Positions 47,667-58,229 of a stretch of DNA of 64,000 bases are shown piece by piece. Position numbers and translations under genes: made by a program. Position 1 is the stretch's first letter. Each line of letters opens with the position of its first letter. The stretch is from Xiphophorus maculatus (taxonomy: Eukaryota > Chordata > Actinopteri > Cyprinodontiformes > Poeciliidae). The notes below the pieces were generated by a model. It saw only the letters and a list, made by a program, of their open reading frames with translations, had not been told where the DNA came from and made no database searches. The stretch spans positions 2,686,802 through 2,750,801 of the forward strand of contig NC_036445.1 in assembly GCF_002775205.1 (NCBI RefSeq), given 5' to 3'.

Positions 47667-50600
47667 CTGTGAAGAAGATTATTATTAATTAGTAACAAAG
47701 TATTGGGATTCCTACTCTTAATTTATCCTATTAATATGGATGGTCCTGGTGAGGGAAGACAAAATGAGTCCTGCGTGTAATCCAACAGGATTAATTATCA
47801 TTTAATTGTAAGAAAATGTAGATTATGTAAGGTTATATGGTTCCATAATGACCACTATGACCCTCTAAAGCAACATTAATGTGAGTGAAATAAACCCAGA
47901 GCCAGCTCTGAGTATTAGTGGCATTGTAGATGAAAATTACCACCAAAAAAGTTACATTTTGGGGCTAATTTAACATTTTCACAAAAAATTGGATAATCTC
48001 TACTGTCAAAAAGTTCTAAACTTGGAAAAAAAATCATAGCAACCCTTAAATGTGAAAGCAAAAACTGATTTCTACAATATGACAAAATACTTAACTTTGT
48101 ATAAGTTTTCAGCCCTTTTAAAGTAAACAGAGGTCTAGTGTATTCAGGGTTTCCCCCAGTGTATTGTATTCAAAATCACACCAGAGTTCACTTTAATCTA
48201 ACAGAGACGGAGCGTTTTAGGTGAACCAGAGTTTGATTGCACATTCACACCTCCCCAACAAACTGGAGTTTCTAGGTAAACAAACTAGAGCTTGATCAAA
48301 GTGGACTAAACATGGCTGGTGTGAATGCTCCGAGTGGCCATGCAAGAAGACACTCAACTAGAGATACTATGGTCAGTGGAAGAAAGTTCTTTGGTCTGAT
48401 GAGACCAAAATGGAGCCATTTGGCCTACAGACAAAATGCTATTGCAGAGTGAAAGACTGATTTGTAAAAGCAATAAAACAATTTTTTTTAAAAAGAGTAA
48501 AATATTCAGCGGTGAATACTAAGAGGCACTGTACCTGCTGTAGCTCTGAGGTCTGGATCTGGATGAGCTGGGTTTGCCCGTTGGCCAGGTCCACTACGGA
48601 GGCATCCACCACCGCCACTGCAGAGCCAGCCTCCGCGGCAGCAGCCTCCTCGTCCAGCTTCTGCTGCCTCGCGTGGGTCTTCTTGTGGTTCCTCAGGTTG
48701 GAGAAGGTCTTGAAGGCTTTGCTGCACAGCGGGCACACGTGCGGCCGCTCGCCCGTGTGCGTCCTGCGGTGCTCGGTGAGGTGCATGCTCTGGATGAAGC
48801 CCTTTCCGCAGGTTTCGCAGCGAAACGGCCGCTCACCTGTGTGGACACGCATGTGCTCCCGCAGGTGTGTGCTCTGACGGAAGCGCTTCCCGCACACCTG
48901 GCAGGGGAACGGCCGCTCACCGGTGTGGACGCGCTGGTGGAGCGCAACCGCAGAGGATGACACAAACAGTTTGCAACAGATGGGACATTGGTGAGCTTTG
49001 GGTCGCTTTCCGGCGCTGCGCTGCGGCCGTCCTCGACCCAGGGAGAAGTGGCTCAGTCTGTGAAGCCACAGGTTGGAAGGAGAGTTAAGCTTCCTCCCAC
49101 AAATATTACAATCTAAGGCTCCTTTACCACAGCTGGTTAAATCCCCTGATGATTCGATCACTGTTGTTGATGTAGATGGTTCTGACAGGTTTTGGACCGG
49201 TGTCGAGTGCTGCTCCACACAGTGACTTTCCCGCTGACTCTTGGTCAGAAAGCCCACTTCACAATGAGGACAGGGAAAAGGAGCCGGAGCTCCAGGGTGT
49301 TGAGTGAAGCGGTGCGCAGCCAGCTTGTTGGGCCAGCGAAATGTGGCGGGGCATTCCGGGCAGGCAAGCTTCGGCGCGCTGGAGTGCAGCAGGCTGTGTT
49401 GACGCAGGTTGGATGACTGGGAGAAGGAACGGTAACACACGTCGCAGCGGTATGGGCGAACTCCAGAATGGATGAGGGTGTGGCGCATCAGATTGGCCAG
49501 CAGGGAGAAAGTTTTACCACAGTCTGAACACTGGAAGGGCTTCTCACCCGTGTGTATGCGCATGTGGTTCTGCGCATGGATCTGCTTCTTGAAGAACTTC
49601 CCACATACGCCACACACGAACCTGCGCTGAGGAGTGTGGGACTTGCTGCGGTGGTGAGCGAGCAGCAGCTGGGAGGGAAACGTCTTCGAACACGAACGAC
49701 AACTAAACGTCCCTTTGTCTGACGACGAGGCGGTGTCTCCTGACGCGGCTTCATCGACAGAACTGGAACTTGCGACATCTTTCATCATAACCTGCTCATG
49801 AGCTGCTTCCATTTTAACATTGTCCTTCTCCTCCGTCGTTTCTTCAGCATCCAGAGTCCTCGGAGACTCAGACTGTGGATTCCTCAGTTCCTCCATCTCT
49901 TCTTCTGTGAGTGGAGCCTGCTCATTGATTCCCGCTTCATCTATTTGAGGTTGCTTCTTCTCTCTTGCTCTCTGTAGGATAGCAAGAGCGGAGGCAGATG
50001 CTCTTTGTGGAGGTGAAGCCTAGAGAAGAATAGAGATTACGTGACATTACGTTAAGAGGGCTGAAGCAGTGAGAAGGACAGGGGTATGCCAGTTCCTACC
50101 ACAAAGATGTGAGTGGCTGTTCCTGATGAATCCTGGTCGAGGTGGGTCCGACGATGGTAGAGGTATTTAGTCATGTTGGTGAAGGTTTTGTTGCAGATCT
50201 GACACCTGTGAAATGGATCTGCAACATGTACCTTTCTGCAAAAGGTCAAAATGAAGAAAAATGCATATTCAGTCAAAGTCATTTTTGCTAAATAAACCTT
50301 TCCAAATTATTACAGCTCCAATTGAATAATAATTTGGAACAGGGCATTTTGAGTTTTTTATTTTTGAAAAATATACTGTTCTCATGGGAAGCTTTGTTCA
50401 GTAAAATTTGATTTATACTGTAATAGTTCATGACTTGAAAATTATACTGACCATCATTTGCATTGACCATTTAGGAAAATCTGAGAAAATATCACTTGCA
50501 TAATAATTTGGAACATGGTGTATTTATATGCGAGTTTAATCTATCAATCTGTTTCCGTGTCTGAGAAATGATCGACCAACTTTTCAGCTAGAAAATATTA

Positions 50601-53600
50601 AACTTTGTTTGCAAATAGCTGTCTCATTTTTAATATTTATTTACCATCTTTATTCTATTCAGCTCTAGAGGAGATTAGCACACTTTAGGCTATTAATTAT
50701 ATTATACAGTATTATAACCTTCTGTACTTTAAGGAGCAATATTTATCTGCTGCAAAGATTCTCCCCAAAAAGGTTTTCTTCTACAGTTTAGAAGTCATAA
50801 CATAAAAACACATTAACCTTACCCAGAGAACCACCAAGCAGCAGCGAATTTTAATATCTGAGTAGCAGTGCATGTACTGGATTTAAATCCCCAGGAAGTT
50901 TCCAGTGTTTTTCACAGGTTAGCAGAATGAAATTTACAGAATAAGAAAAAAATTGGATCCATGAAGAGTCCCCCCCTCCACACACTTGGACCCTTAATTA
51001 CTGTAATGTAATCAAATATTCACCTGTGCATGATGAGCGTCATCTCAGTAGTGAAACCATTCCCACAGTCCACACACAGATACCGTGCAACGCCTGAATG
51101 AGTGCCTATGTGCGTCTGCAGCGACAGCGCTTTCTTGAAGATCTTCCCGCACTCCGGACACTCGTGCGTTCCCTCCTCGTGAACACGCTTGTGAGCGGCG
51201 AGCCGGTTGATGGAGGTGAAGGCGCGGTCGCAGAGCTCACAGCGTAGGGGTTTGGCCAAACCCAACGCCTTCATCTCTGCTGCTCTGCTCCTCAGATCCT
51301 GCGACTTCAGCAGAGCCTCTTCGCTTCCTCGCATCTCCTCCAGGCCACTCATGACACCCGGCCCTCCACTCTCCTTGTCCTGGCCCAAGAAGTGCTCCCC
51401 CTGGTGCTGGAGGAAGTCCTCTGGAGTATTGAAGAGAAGGGCGCACTCTGAGCACTCGTAAGGGTGGATGACCACCAGCTCGGCTGATTGCTGCTGCTGC
51501 TGGCCGGCGCCAGGCGCCAGCCTGAACTCCAGTCTCTGAAGGCCGTTCTCCAGGACCTCCAGCTTCGCCGAGGAACTCTGACCCAGAGCAGACAGCAGTG
51601 TCGGCTGCTTGGAGCGGTGCTGGCTTGGGACGGTGGAGCCATCTGCCAGAGCTTGAGCGGTGAGGATCTGCAGGTGCATGGTGGCGGAGCCAGGAGTCGG
51701 AGTCACAGGGGGCAGCAGGTAGGAACGGGTGGACCCAGCAGGTTTGGAGGAAGATCTACGAGTCTTCTTCTGCTGCTGCTGGTGGGAAAGTACCTGAAAC
51801 ACAAGATAAAATGAAAACATAAGAGGATAGAAACTCATGCACTGTTCAGAAGTTTGGCGTTTTAACTTAGCAGGATAAACATCTACGATATCAAATCCTG
51901 TCCACTACAGATTTAAATTTTCAGGAAACAGACAGCATGTCTAGATCAGGACTGGTTGTACTAGAATGCATCGATAAAACACATCAACAAACTGCTGAAT
52001 TATTACAAAATAGTTGTGCATACATTCAATAAGTGAATAAATAAAATAATATTGAACATTTTTCCACATTGATCAGTCCCTACAGAAATTTGTGACCGTT
52101 GTGATTGTGACTTTTTTTGCAGTCAAATTTACTAATTTTGTGGAGCTACTTTAGAAACATCTGCAAGAAATTTTGCAATATTTAAATAGGCCTTAAATGT
52201 GAGTTTTTGTTACTTGCCAAATTGATCACAGGCTGGACATCAAGTAAGGATGAGTTTGCATAGAAGTAAGAAATACTGCCACCTGCAGGTGGGAGTTAGC
52301 ATCATTTAAACCCCACGTTTTTGATCATTTTTGCAGAAAATTCACAATTTTGCATTAGCAGGAAAAAATGTATTTGCGTAAATTTCCACCACCGTAAAAA
52401 ACTGGAGGGACTGACTGATGTAATTTGGCAGTAGACAGATAAAAACTGTTTTGATTTGGTTGATAAAATAATATTTATGCATACAACTGTTATCTTGAAG
52501 TCTCTAAGTTTCAATCTGAGGTTTAGAGGGCCACATAAAACGCTGTGGCGGGCCGGGTTTGGCCCTCAGGCCTTGAGTTTGACTCATGTGGTCTAGATAA
52601 AACCTTTCATTGAAAGATGGCATTTGGCATTTTCCCCCAAAACAAGAGGCAGACAAACCAAACAATCACGGGTTTATATGAGGTCTAGGTAAAAACACCT
52701 GTGCCAGGATCTCTCCAGCCTGCTGCTCACTCAGCACAAAGTTCTGCATGTTGTTGAGAGGAGTGATGGAGCCGTCCGCCTGCAGCACATACTCCTGTCA
52801 GCGTGAACAGAAACACAAAATCAGTCTTTTTATGTTTGATTAAAACATACTGTTAAATGTCCATTTACTAGGATAATGTAACATTTTAAAGTTTGGAGAA
52901 AAAAAATTAAAAACAGTGACCTGAAAAAGAGGCAAGCAAGAAGACATCTTGCAATAAAGAAAATTAACTCTTTCATGTTTTTGACATAAATTCAAAATTA
53001 TCTTCCCTTTAAATGAAATGGTTATTGGTAATTAAAAGCGCCTGGGTGTTGTTTGCTACGTGAAGTTAGTAGAACATTAACTCAGAAGCTGACTAAGCAG
53101 AAATGTCTCTGCCAAACTCCATTACCAAGCTGCAGCTGATCAAAGGTTGTATTTACAACATAAACAGAATAAGTCATCGGTTGGACGCTGGTTTGTTTCT
53201 CAGGAATGGATGAGTGTGTTGGATCGCTTACGTTGGAAGCCTGTGTGTTGCTGTGTGTGCTGCTCCTGCTGTGCGTTCGCCGGTGCTCCAGCCAGGTATC
53301 AGGGGAGTCGAACAGAGCCAGGCAGTCGAGGCACTGGTACTGAACGGGTCCCTGCGCCTCTGAGCTGGCCTGCTCCAACTCCTGAACCTCACACACCTCT
53401 GGAGAAAAAAGGAGAAGAAGAAGTTTGAGTTGGCTTGCAGCTCAGACGCTGTTTTTCATTTAGCAGCGGTGAAAACATGAGGCAGATTCAGCAAGAAATA
53501 TGACATTTAGAGCTACTGAAAACACGCAGATACAGGGAAAAGAGGAAACAATAGAGCTTCTAATAAACAGGATCATTTATCACAAACAGAGGCGGGGAAA

Positions 53601-54555
53601 AGAGATGCAACCCAGAGAGTTTTGGAAAGAGGCAATGTAAACAGTTTAGATTATCTCTGATGTCAACTCAGCAAAGACAGAAGTCATGTGAGCAATTTAA
53701 CTATTTAAGAATTTTATAATTTCAACAAAGCTGCTACTAATGAGAAAGAAACAACTGAAAAGGATTAGAGCTGGGAAAGGAGTAGGCACCAACAGAGAAG
53801 AAGATATAAAAGGAACGGTTCTTAATGTCTATAGTTAATCTATAGTTAATGTCACTGTTCGTATCATTTCTTCCTGAATAGTTTTCTGCGTTTGCAAATA
53901 TTTTTACCGTTTAACCTGTGTTATGAAGTGGGAGAGAAGCAGAAGAGGAAACGGAACAGACAGATGAGAGAGAGCAGCTAAAATGACAACATATCAGTTC
54001 CAGCGTTAAGTGTTCGAGAGGGTGAACTTGCACTATTATGTCATCCTCATTAAATTACTTGAAAAAGGCTTTAAAACAATAATATTATTGTTTATCGCAA
54101 CAATTATTGGGAAAATGATCATCCAGTAAAATTTGTTGTGACAAGCCTAATATTTTTGCATAAAAATCTGGTCATAGTAAAATACACTTATGGTTAGAAA
54201 GCAATAAAATAGAAAATACTACAGGGTTTTTAATAATTTATCAAGGTGCTACATGTCCTGTAACTTTTGCTTTTAAATCACCGTGTTGCTCGAACTCCAT
54301 CCCAGCCTCTCTCATGTGCATCTCCTGATGCTGCAGCAGCTCCTCTGCATTCACAAGGAGGCTCCCACACTCCAGACACTGGTAGTGCTGACCCTGGCCG
54401 ATGCCCGAGGCCTCAGCATCGTTTTCCTGGGCCGTGTGGATCTGCTGGTGGATCAGAACCTCCTCCAGGGTGCCGAAGAGCTGCTGGCACTCGCTGCACA
54501 TGTACTGGTGCTCCACATACATGTCCTCTGCCTCCTCCTGGCCCCCTTCTGCCAT
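47496..54555 (-). CDS. znf526: Zinc finger protein 526 orthologue, 19 C2H2 fingers
   Basis: Exons in coding order: 54282-54555, 53232-53398, 52699-52794, 51024-51793, 50100-50235, 48535-50019 and 47496-47666. They total 3,099 bp (1,032 aa) with matching phases and GT..AG junctions. The start (MAEGGQEEAEDM) is the first ATG of the finger-bearing frame. Nineteen C2H2 fingers are spread as 2 (exon 1), 1 (exon 2), 4 (exon 4, the last split over the exon 4/5 junction), 1 (exon 5) and 11 (exon 6). Orthology rests on landmarks shared with mammalian ZNF526 from memory: HQYMCSEC..LF.TLEEVL, GTHECPEC.K.FKKA, ARYLCVDCG.GF.TE, TNMTKYLYHRRTH and the C-terminal TIMCNEFGETIAIIETSE. A nuclear DNA-binding regulator is the expected role, but targets are unknown to me. 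It is much longer and more intron-rich than human ZNF526, and the last fingers recall ZNF574. Confidence 0.9.
47667..48534 (-). other. znf526: znf526 intron 6 (868 bp), with a Tc1 scrap
   Basis: AT-rich. Contains the Tc1-like scrap at 48355-48440 next to the exon 6 donor, plus gene-like but non-coding sequence at 48.1-48.3 kb. Confidence 0.75.
48355..48440 (+). mobile_element. Tc1-like transposase fragment
   Basis: The phrase ctttggtctgatgagaccaa and following atggagccatttggcc correspond to the LWSDETK...FG part of fish Tc1 transposases. Very short and inert. Confidence 0.6.
48535..50019 (-). CDS. znf526: znf526 exon 6: eleven C2H2 fingers
   Basis: 495 codons, phase 0 at both ends. Starts ASPPQRASASALAILQRARE, an acidic linker follows, then fingers with FVCGVCGKFFKK, FQCSDCGKTF, YRCDVCYRSF, FPCQVCGKRF, FRCETCGKGF and HVCPLCSKAF among them. 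TGE(K/R)P linkers join fingers 2-3, 8-9, 9-10 and 10-11, typical of DNA-binding arrays. Acceptor ctattcttctctag; donor cag|gtacag. Frame reading past the donor ends at 48439. Confidence 0.95.
50020..50099 (-). other. znf526: znf526 intron 5 (80 bp)
   Basis: Very short intron, donor gtagga, acceptor ctattcttctctag. Confidence 0.88.
50100..50235 (-). CDS. znf526: znf526 exon 5: one C2H2 finger
   Basis: Acceptor ttgaccttttgcag. Reads KVHVADPFHRCQICNKTF and TNMTKYLYHRRTHL; the first residues complete the finger begun in exon 4. Donor gtg|gtagga. Confidence 0.93.
50236..51023 (-). other. znf526: znf526 intron 4 (788 bp)
   Basis: AT-rich, no repeat family recognised. Short cct/ccc tract near 50,970. 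Confidence 0.8.
51024..51793 (-). CDS. znf526: znf526 exon 4: four C2H2 fingers
   Basis: Starts VLSHQQQQKKTRRSS, then a Ser/Thr-rich spacer, then YECSECALLF, LRCELCDRAF, HECPECGKIF and YLCVDCGNGF. The last finger's final histidine arrives from exon 5. Donor ag|gtgaat, phase 2. Confidence 0.93.
51794..52698 (-). other. znf526: znf526 intron 3 (905 bp)
   Basis: AT-rich, with a one-ended hAT-like MITE fragment (52520-52592). No exon seen. Confidence 0.8.
52520..52592. mobile_element. hAT-like MITE fragment
   Basis: ggcgggccgggtttggccc and gagtttgactcatgtgg correspond to the end of the element at 39616 in reverse. The other end is missing. Confidence 0.55.
52699..52794 (-). CDS. znf526: znf526 exon 3: fingerless linker
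   Basis: 32 codons, EYVLQADGSITPLNNMQNF and the rest, phase 0 at both ends. It has no zinc finger and could be skipped without changing frame. Confidence 0.85.
52795..53231 (-). other. znf526: znf526 intron 2 (437 bp)
   Basis: AT-rich, donor gtaagc, acceptor ttcacgctgacag. Nothing further seen. Confidence 0.82.
53232..53398 (-). CDS. znf526: znf526 exon 2: third C2H2 finger
   Basis: Acceptor ccttttttctccag. Reads EVCEVQELEQASSE, then YQCLDCLALFDSPDTWLEHR. Human ZNF526 has the similar YQCWDCQELFPSPELW at this place. Donor aac|gtaagc, phase 0. Confidence 0.92.
53399..54281 (-). other. znf526: znf526 intron 1 (883 bp)
   Basis: AT-rich; no recognisable repeat. Coding-strand donor cg|gtgatt, acceptor ctccttttttctccag. 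Confidence 0.8.
54282..54555 (-). CDS. znf526: znf526 exon 1: start and first two fingers
   Basis: ATG 54555; Met followed by an acidic leader, then YMCSECQQLFGTLEEVL and YQCLECGSLLVNAEELL. The donor after 54282 leaves one base (phase 1). The + strand ORFs here are shadows. Confidence 0.92.
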
Positions 54556-55170
54556 CGTGGCAGGGTGTCAGCGTGGGTGGTGACTTGTTATGCCTGTGAG
54601 TTTATCATGGGAAGTTGTCTGAAGGACTGATTGATGGTGAAACGTCACAGCCCGCACTTGTTAATGAAGGCAACTTCTTGGCATCTAGAGAAACCTCGGG
54701 TTTGCGGCACGCCTGAGAGAAACGACAACAAAAACAAATTAAAACCCTTTTTAAAAAGTACAATTTACCTCCTATATGTTTATAATTGATTTATAAGTGA
54801 AATCCTCTATTAATAAACAACAATCCCTGTAGTGTTGATGGAGGCATGGTGAAAGAAGTGCGGGAACAAACACCCGGCCGTTAGCTGAATGAAGGGCCTC
54901 TGATGCTAACATTACCACCTCGATCAACTAAAAACCCCACAAATTCTTCACCTGCTTCCAAAAATAAACTCCTATCTTTGTTTACAATGTGTGATAGCGT
55001 ATGGAGAGCTGTTGGCGGCGCTCCTTTGGAGGCTGCAGACCTATTTCTCGGCACCGCGGTTTCCTGAAAGCGGAGGCCCGGTTCGTCGGGCGGTCCGTCA
55101 GGCGGCGCTAGCCACTTTTCTCCGCAGCTCTACGGCCATGACGGCGGGCCCTTCTTTACCCTTACCTCTC
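54556..55170 (-). other. znf526: znf526 5' leader: two UTR segments and an intron
   Basis: Upstream of the ATG a pyrimidine/AG acceptor (tttctctag, exon from 54684) and an upstream donor (gag|gtaagg, exon ends 55166) suggest an intron of about 480 bases in the leader. A short uORF starts at the new exon's first base (atgccaag..). Splicing is inferred from motifs. Confidence 0.45.
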
Positions 55171-55430
55171 ATTTACTGTCGCTGAACAGACCGTTGTGTG
55201 CTCTTCCCTCGTAGTGAACGCACCCGTTTGTCTTTGATGGCAGTCTTTTGCCAGCAGTCGTAGCTTTAAAAATTCTCAAACAAATAAATCGCCATATAAA
55301 TATGGCTTATAAAGCGTGTAAAGCGACGTTTACCCGCCGTTCGCCGCTGTTCCTGTGCTGTAAAGCCCCGCCCAGTGTGATAGCGTGTGCGTTTCAGCTC
55401 CTGTGATTGGACACAGCGACTGTCGATCAT
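55166..55430 (-). promoter_or_regulatory. znf526: znf526 promoter and non-coding first exon (CpG-rich)
   Basis: GC- and CpG-rich compared with flanks, extending in part from 54,990. Start site not determined. Confidence 0.45.
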
Positions 55431-55443
55431 AATTGGCACTTTA

Positions 55444-55460
55444 ATGCTGGGAATTGTAGT
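55444..55460 (-). promoter_or_regulatory. ZNF143/THAP11-type element
   Basis: On the minus strand it reads ACTACAATTCCCAGCAT, the canonical ZNF143 (SBS) motif found near many vertebrate transcription starts. It lies just upstream of the CpG-rich znf526 promoter. Binding is inferred. Confidence 0.6.
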
Positions 55461-55753
55461 TTTTATAACCATAGAAATTTTAAAGCGAGGAGAATTTTCT
55501 CCAAATACAGGGCAGTACTAAATGAATACACTGATGTATTCAAAGTTAAAATATTTTATTTTTAGTCTAGCTTTCACATGAACTTTAGTAGTTTTGCTTT
55601 TACTTAAATAATTTTTAAATATTTTTTCTTATTTGCTTATGAATTTTTAGAAAATGTATCCAGATTGGTTTTAATGCGTCTTTATTTTACTCTTTTGCTT
55701 GTTTGTTTGTTTGAGCTTAAACAATACTATACATCTATTTTTTTTACTATACA

Positions 55754-55755
<2 letters not shown>

Positions 55756-55847
<92 letters not shown>
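55756..55847. repeat. Compound (AT)n(GT)n microsatellite
   Basis: About 43 bases of alternating AT followed by about 49 of alternating GT, between znf526 and gsk3a. Alternating purine/pyrimidine DNA can form Z-DNA and is likely length-polymorphic. Confidence 0.95.
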
Positions 55848-55849
<2 letters not shown>

Positions 55850-56838
55850 CATATTTATTTTCTGTATGTCATGTTGCTGCTGCTGCTGATGTTGCTTTCT
55901 AAAATCAGGAATCTATAAAGTCTGTCTTATCTTTTCTTATTAATACATTAAATAAATGTTTTTATTAGCATTTATTTGTCTTACAGTTAAACCTTTTAAG
56001 TCTTGTCAATGTGTTTGTTTTAATTCCTCCAGCCTACCCCCCTATTTTGTTTACATTTATCTCTGGTGTTTTCTCGTTGTGTCTCTATGTTTCCTTGTGA
56101 TGGATGGTGACCTGTTCACCGTGCCATTTGCCTCTTGCCAAATGGTTGCCTGAGATAGGCAGCGTCTACTGTGCAACATTTCATATTAACCTTATGTTGA
56201 TTTATGCCTGTTTTGACAATTACCTGTCAAAACGGGTAATTTAAGGAAACTCCTTTGTGTAACATCTATGGGTAGAATATTACTAGTTTTGGTTTCATCA
56301 AGAGCCATAATCTGTCATATTTCACAAAGAAAAAGCAGCACTAATTAGATCAGAACCAAAATGTAGTGTTTTCAGATAATATATAAGCAAAGAAACTGCA
56401 CAAGATTTGAGCTTTTTTGGTTTTGTATCAATAATTGATAACCGTTTTTACAGACTAAAATCAATAATAATACACAATTTTCAGAGTAAAAAGCCTGAAT
56501 TCTGCCTTTTTACTAAACAATCTGAGATTAAAGTCATATTTTTTTCCTGTGGCCCTAATCCTCTTCCGTAGATAATAACCTTCTATTCCGTTCTCAAAAC
56601 TCAATTTCCCATGAACCATTGTAGTCTTTACGTCGTTGTGCGTCAACTCCCCAGTCCCCCCACCATCACTGTTCTACAGAGGAAGAAAGGGGGAGACGGG
56701 AAACCTATACTGAACGCTGTAAGTGTAATTTTTTAAAATTTATATCAAATATTACAACACGCACACATATGGCAGTGTGTCCGCCCGTGTTGCTGCTCTA
56801 AACATTCAACTGTGCCCTCGGCTCTAGTTCACACAAAT
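55848..56838. other. gsk3a: znf526-gsk3a intergenic region and gsk3a promoter side
   Basis: AT-rich until about 56,630, then GC-richer (gagacggg, ccccagtcccccc). A diverged ACTACAATGG-type motif near 56,620 may be a second ZNF143-like site. The gsk3a leader probably starts in 56.65-56.83 kb. Confidence 0.45.
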
Positions 56839-57013
56839 ATGAGCGGCAGCGGGCGGGCCAGGACCAGCTCATTCGCTGAGCCTCCCGGAGCTCCCGGATC
56901 TGCTGCAGCCGGTGCCGTATCGGCGGGGGCCGGCGGAAGCTCGACAGGAAAAACTGGGGCTTCACAAGCCAGTGGAAGCGGCTCGACGAGCTTTGGAAAT
57001 TTGAAACTGCCCA
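56839..57013 (+). CDS. gsk3a: Glycogen synthase kinase-3 alpha, first coding exon (partial gene)
   Basis: GSK3A is a Ser/Thr kinase acting on glycogen synthase, beta-catenin and other substrates. Only the N-terminal exon is here: ATG 56839, MSGSGRARTSSFAEPPGAPG then Ala/Gly/Ser-rich sequence to LKLP, with donor a|gtaagt after 57013 (phase 1). SGRARTSSFAEP matches the GSK3A N-terminus, where the second Ser of TSSFAE is the inhibitory AKT site (Ser21 in human). The Gly/Ala-rich extension separates GSK3A from GSK3B. The kinase domain lies in later exons outside the window. Exon 2 (KVTTVVAT...) was not found before 64,000. Confidence 0.92.
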
Positions 57014-58092
57014 GTAAGTTTTGTATTCACATTTTATATGACCAGTCGTACGTGGTATTGTGGGCATCGGAGGAATGTATTCTTTGAAAATAAAGGCGTC
57101 AAAGTAAATTTGATGTCGACTGTTGCTGGAGAGCTAAACATAGCAGTTAGCCGGATAGCCTTGTTTTTCACCGAGGTAGCGCAGCGATCAACGGCTTTCA
57201 TCTGCTAGCAATGTCGTTAGCTTTGGTGGCGAAAAGCTTAAACTAGTCGCGGCTCAGCGTTAACAAAAAAATAAATATTTTTTTAAAATTGCCGAACAGT
57301 TCTTTGCCATTTGTTTGTGAAGGATGGAAGTAGCTCAAGCTGAGAACATCATATTTTCTGCTATTTATATCAGAGGTGGATGCTAGCTAACTTGCTAACG
57401 TTTGGAAAAAGTGTTGGGAAAATTCATCTACTCTTAACTTTTTCGTCGTCTTGAAATCTGGCTAATCTAATGGATGCGTTTTCTCACTGATATTATGTCA
57501 GCACTAGATGGTTCATACATCTTAACAGAATATATATTGGCATGTTGGCGGAATGTTCCCAAGGAGGATTAAATGCTATTCAGATGATCCGAAGATCATT
57601 TATGTTTTCGAAAAATTAAGACCGCGACAGCATTTTAAAAGCTGACATTCTTGTATTTTAATGCATTTGTTCTATTGAAATCATACATTAAATTTTGATC
57701 CTCTAAAATATATATATTCATATATATTGCAATCCCCCTTTTAATGCTCTGTCTGTTTGTTCACTTGAAACAAAAACTGAATTTTTAAACATTAATAGTT
57801 GACATAGTAATTGAATTCTGTAATTCAGATGAAAATTATTTCCAATTTCAGATGGAAACTGCACCAAATGCAGGCTAATTAGACATATGCTGCAAGTGTC
57901 GGATCATCTGACAGTTACTTTACATTATTAAACTATAATTTTTGATTTTCATCACGTACCTTTTTTATTTTACCTACAGGAATGGGAGAAAAAAAACTAG
58001 GGATAATATTCTGTATATTTATATTTTTGACAGGAATTGTCAAATTGCATCCCATAATTGCAAATAAAAGCCATTTTACAGGAGACAGCTTT

Positions 58093-58229
58093 TATCTCCT
58101 GTAAGATAGGAGATAAAAGCTATCTCCTATCTTACAGGAGATAAATATAGGACACATGCAACCCATAACTTGCATGGGATAGAGTTAACCCATGCAAGTT
58201 ATGGGTTAACCCTAACCCATAACTTGCAT
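58093..58229. repeat. Nested palindromes and an inverted/direct repeat cluster
   Basis: tatctcctgtaagataggagata (positions 58093-58115) is the exact reverse complement of 58121-58143, with 5 bases between. Then acccataacttgcatggg (58161-58178) recurs as its exact reverse complement at 58189-58206, and a third partial copy lies at 58215-58229. Probably a fold-back or template-switch product, or a relic element. Confidence 0.85.

Noticed and set aside
48512..48960. Long + strand ORFs over the zinc-finger exon
   Set aside because: They are shadows of znf526 exon 6 on the minus strand, which has clear C2H2 patterns.
58207..58220. Telomere-like ttaaccctaaccc
   Set aside because: Only about two units, part of the inverted-repeat cluster, and too short to be a telomeric relic.
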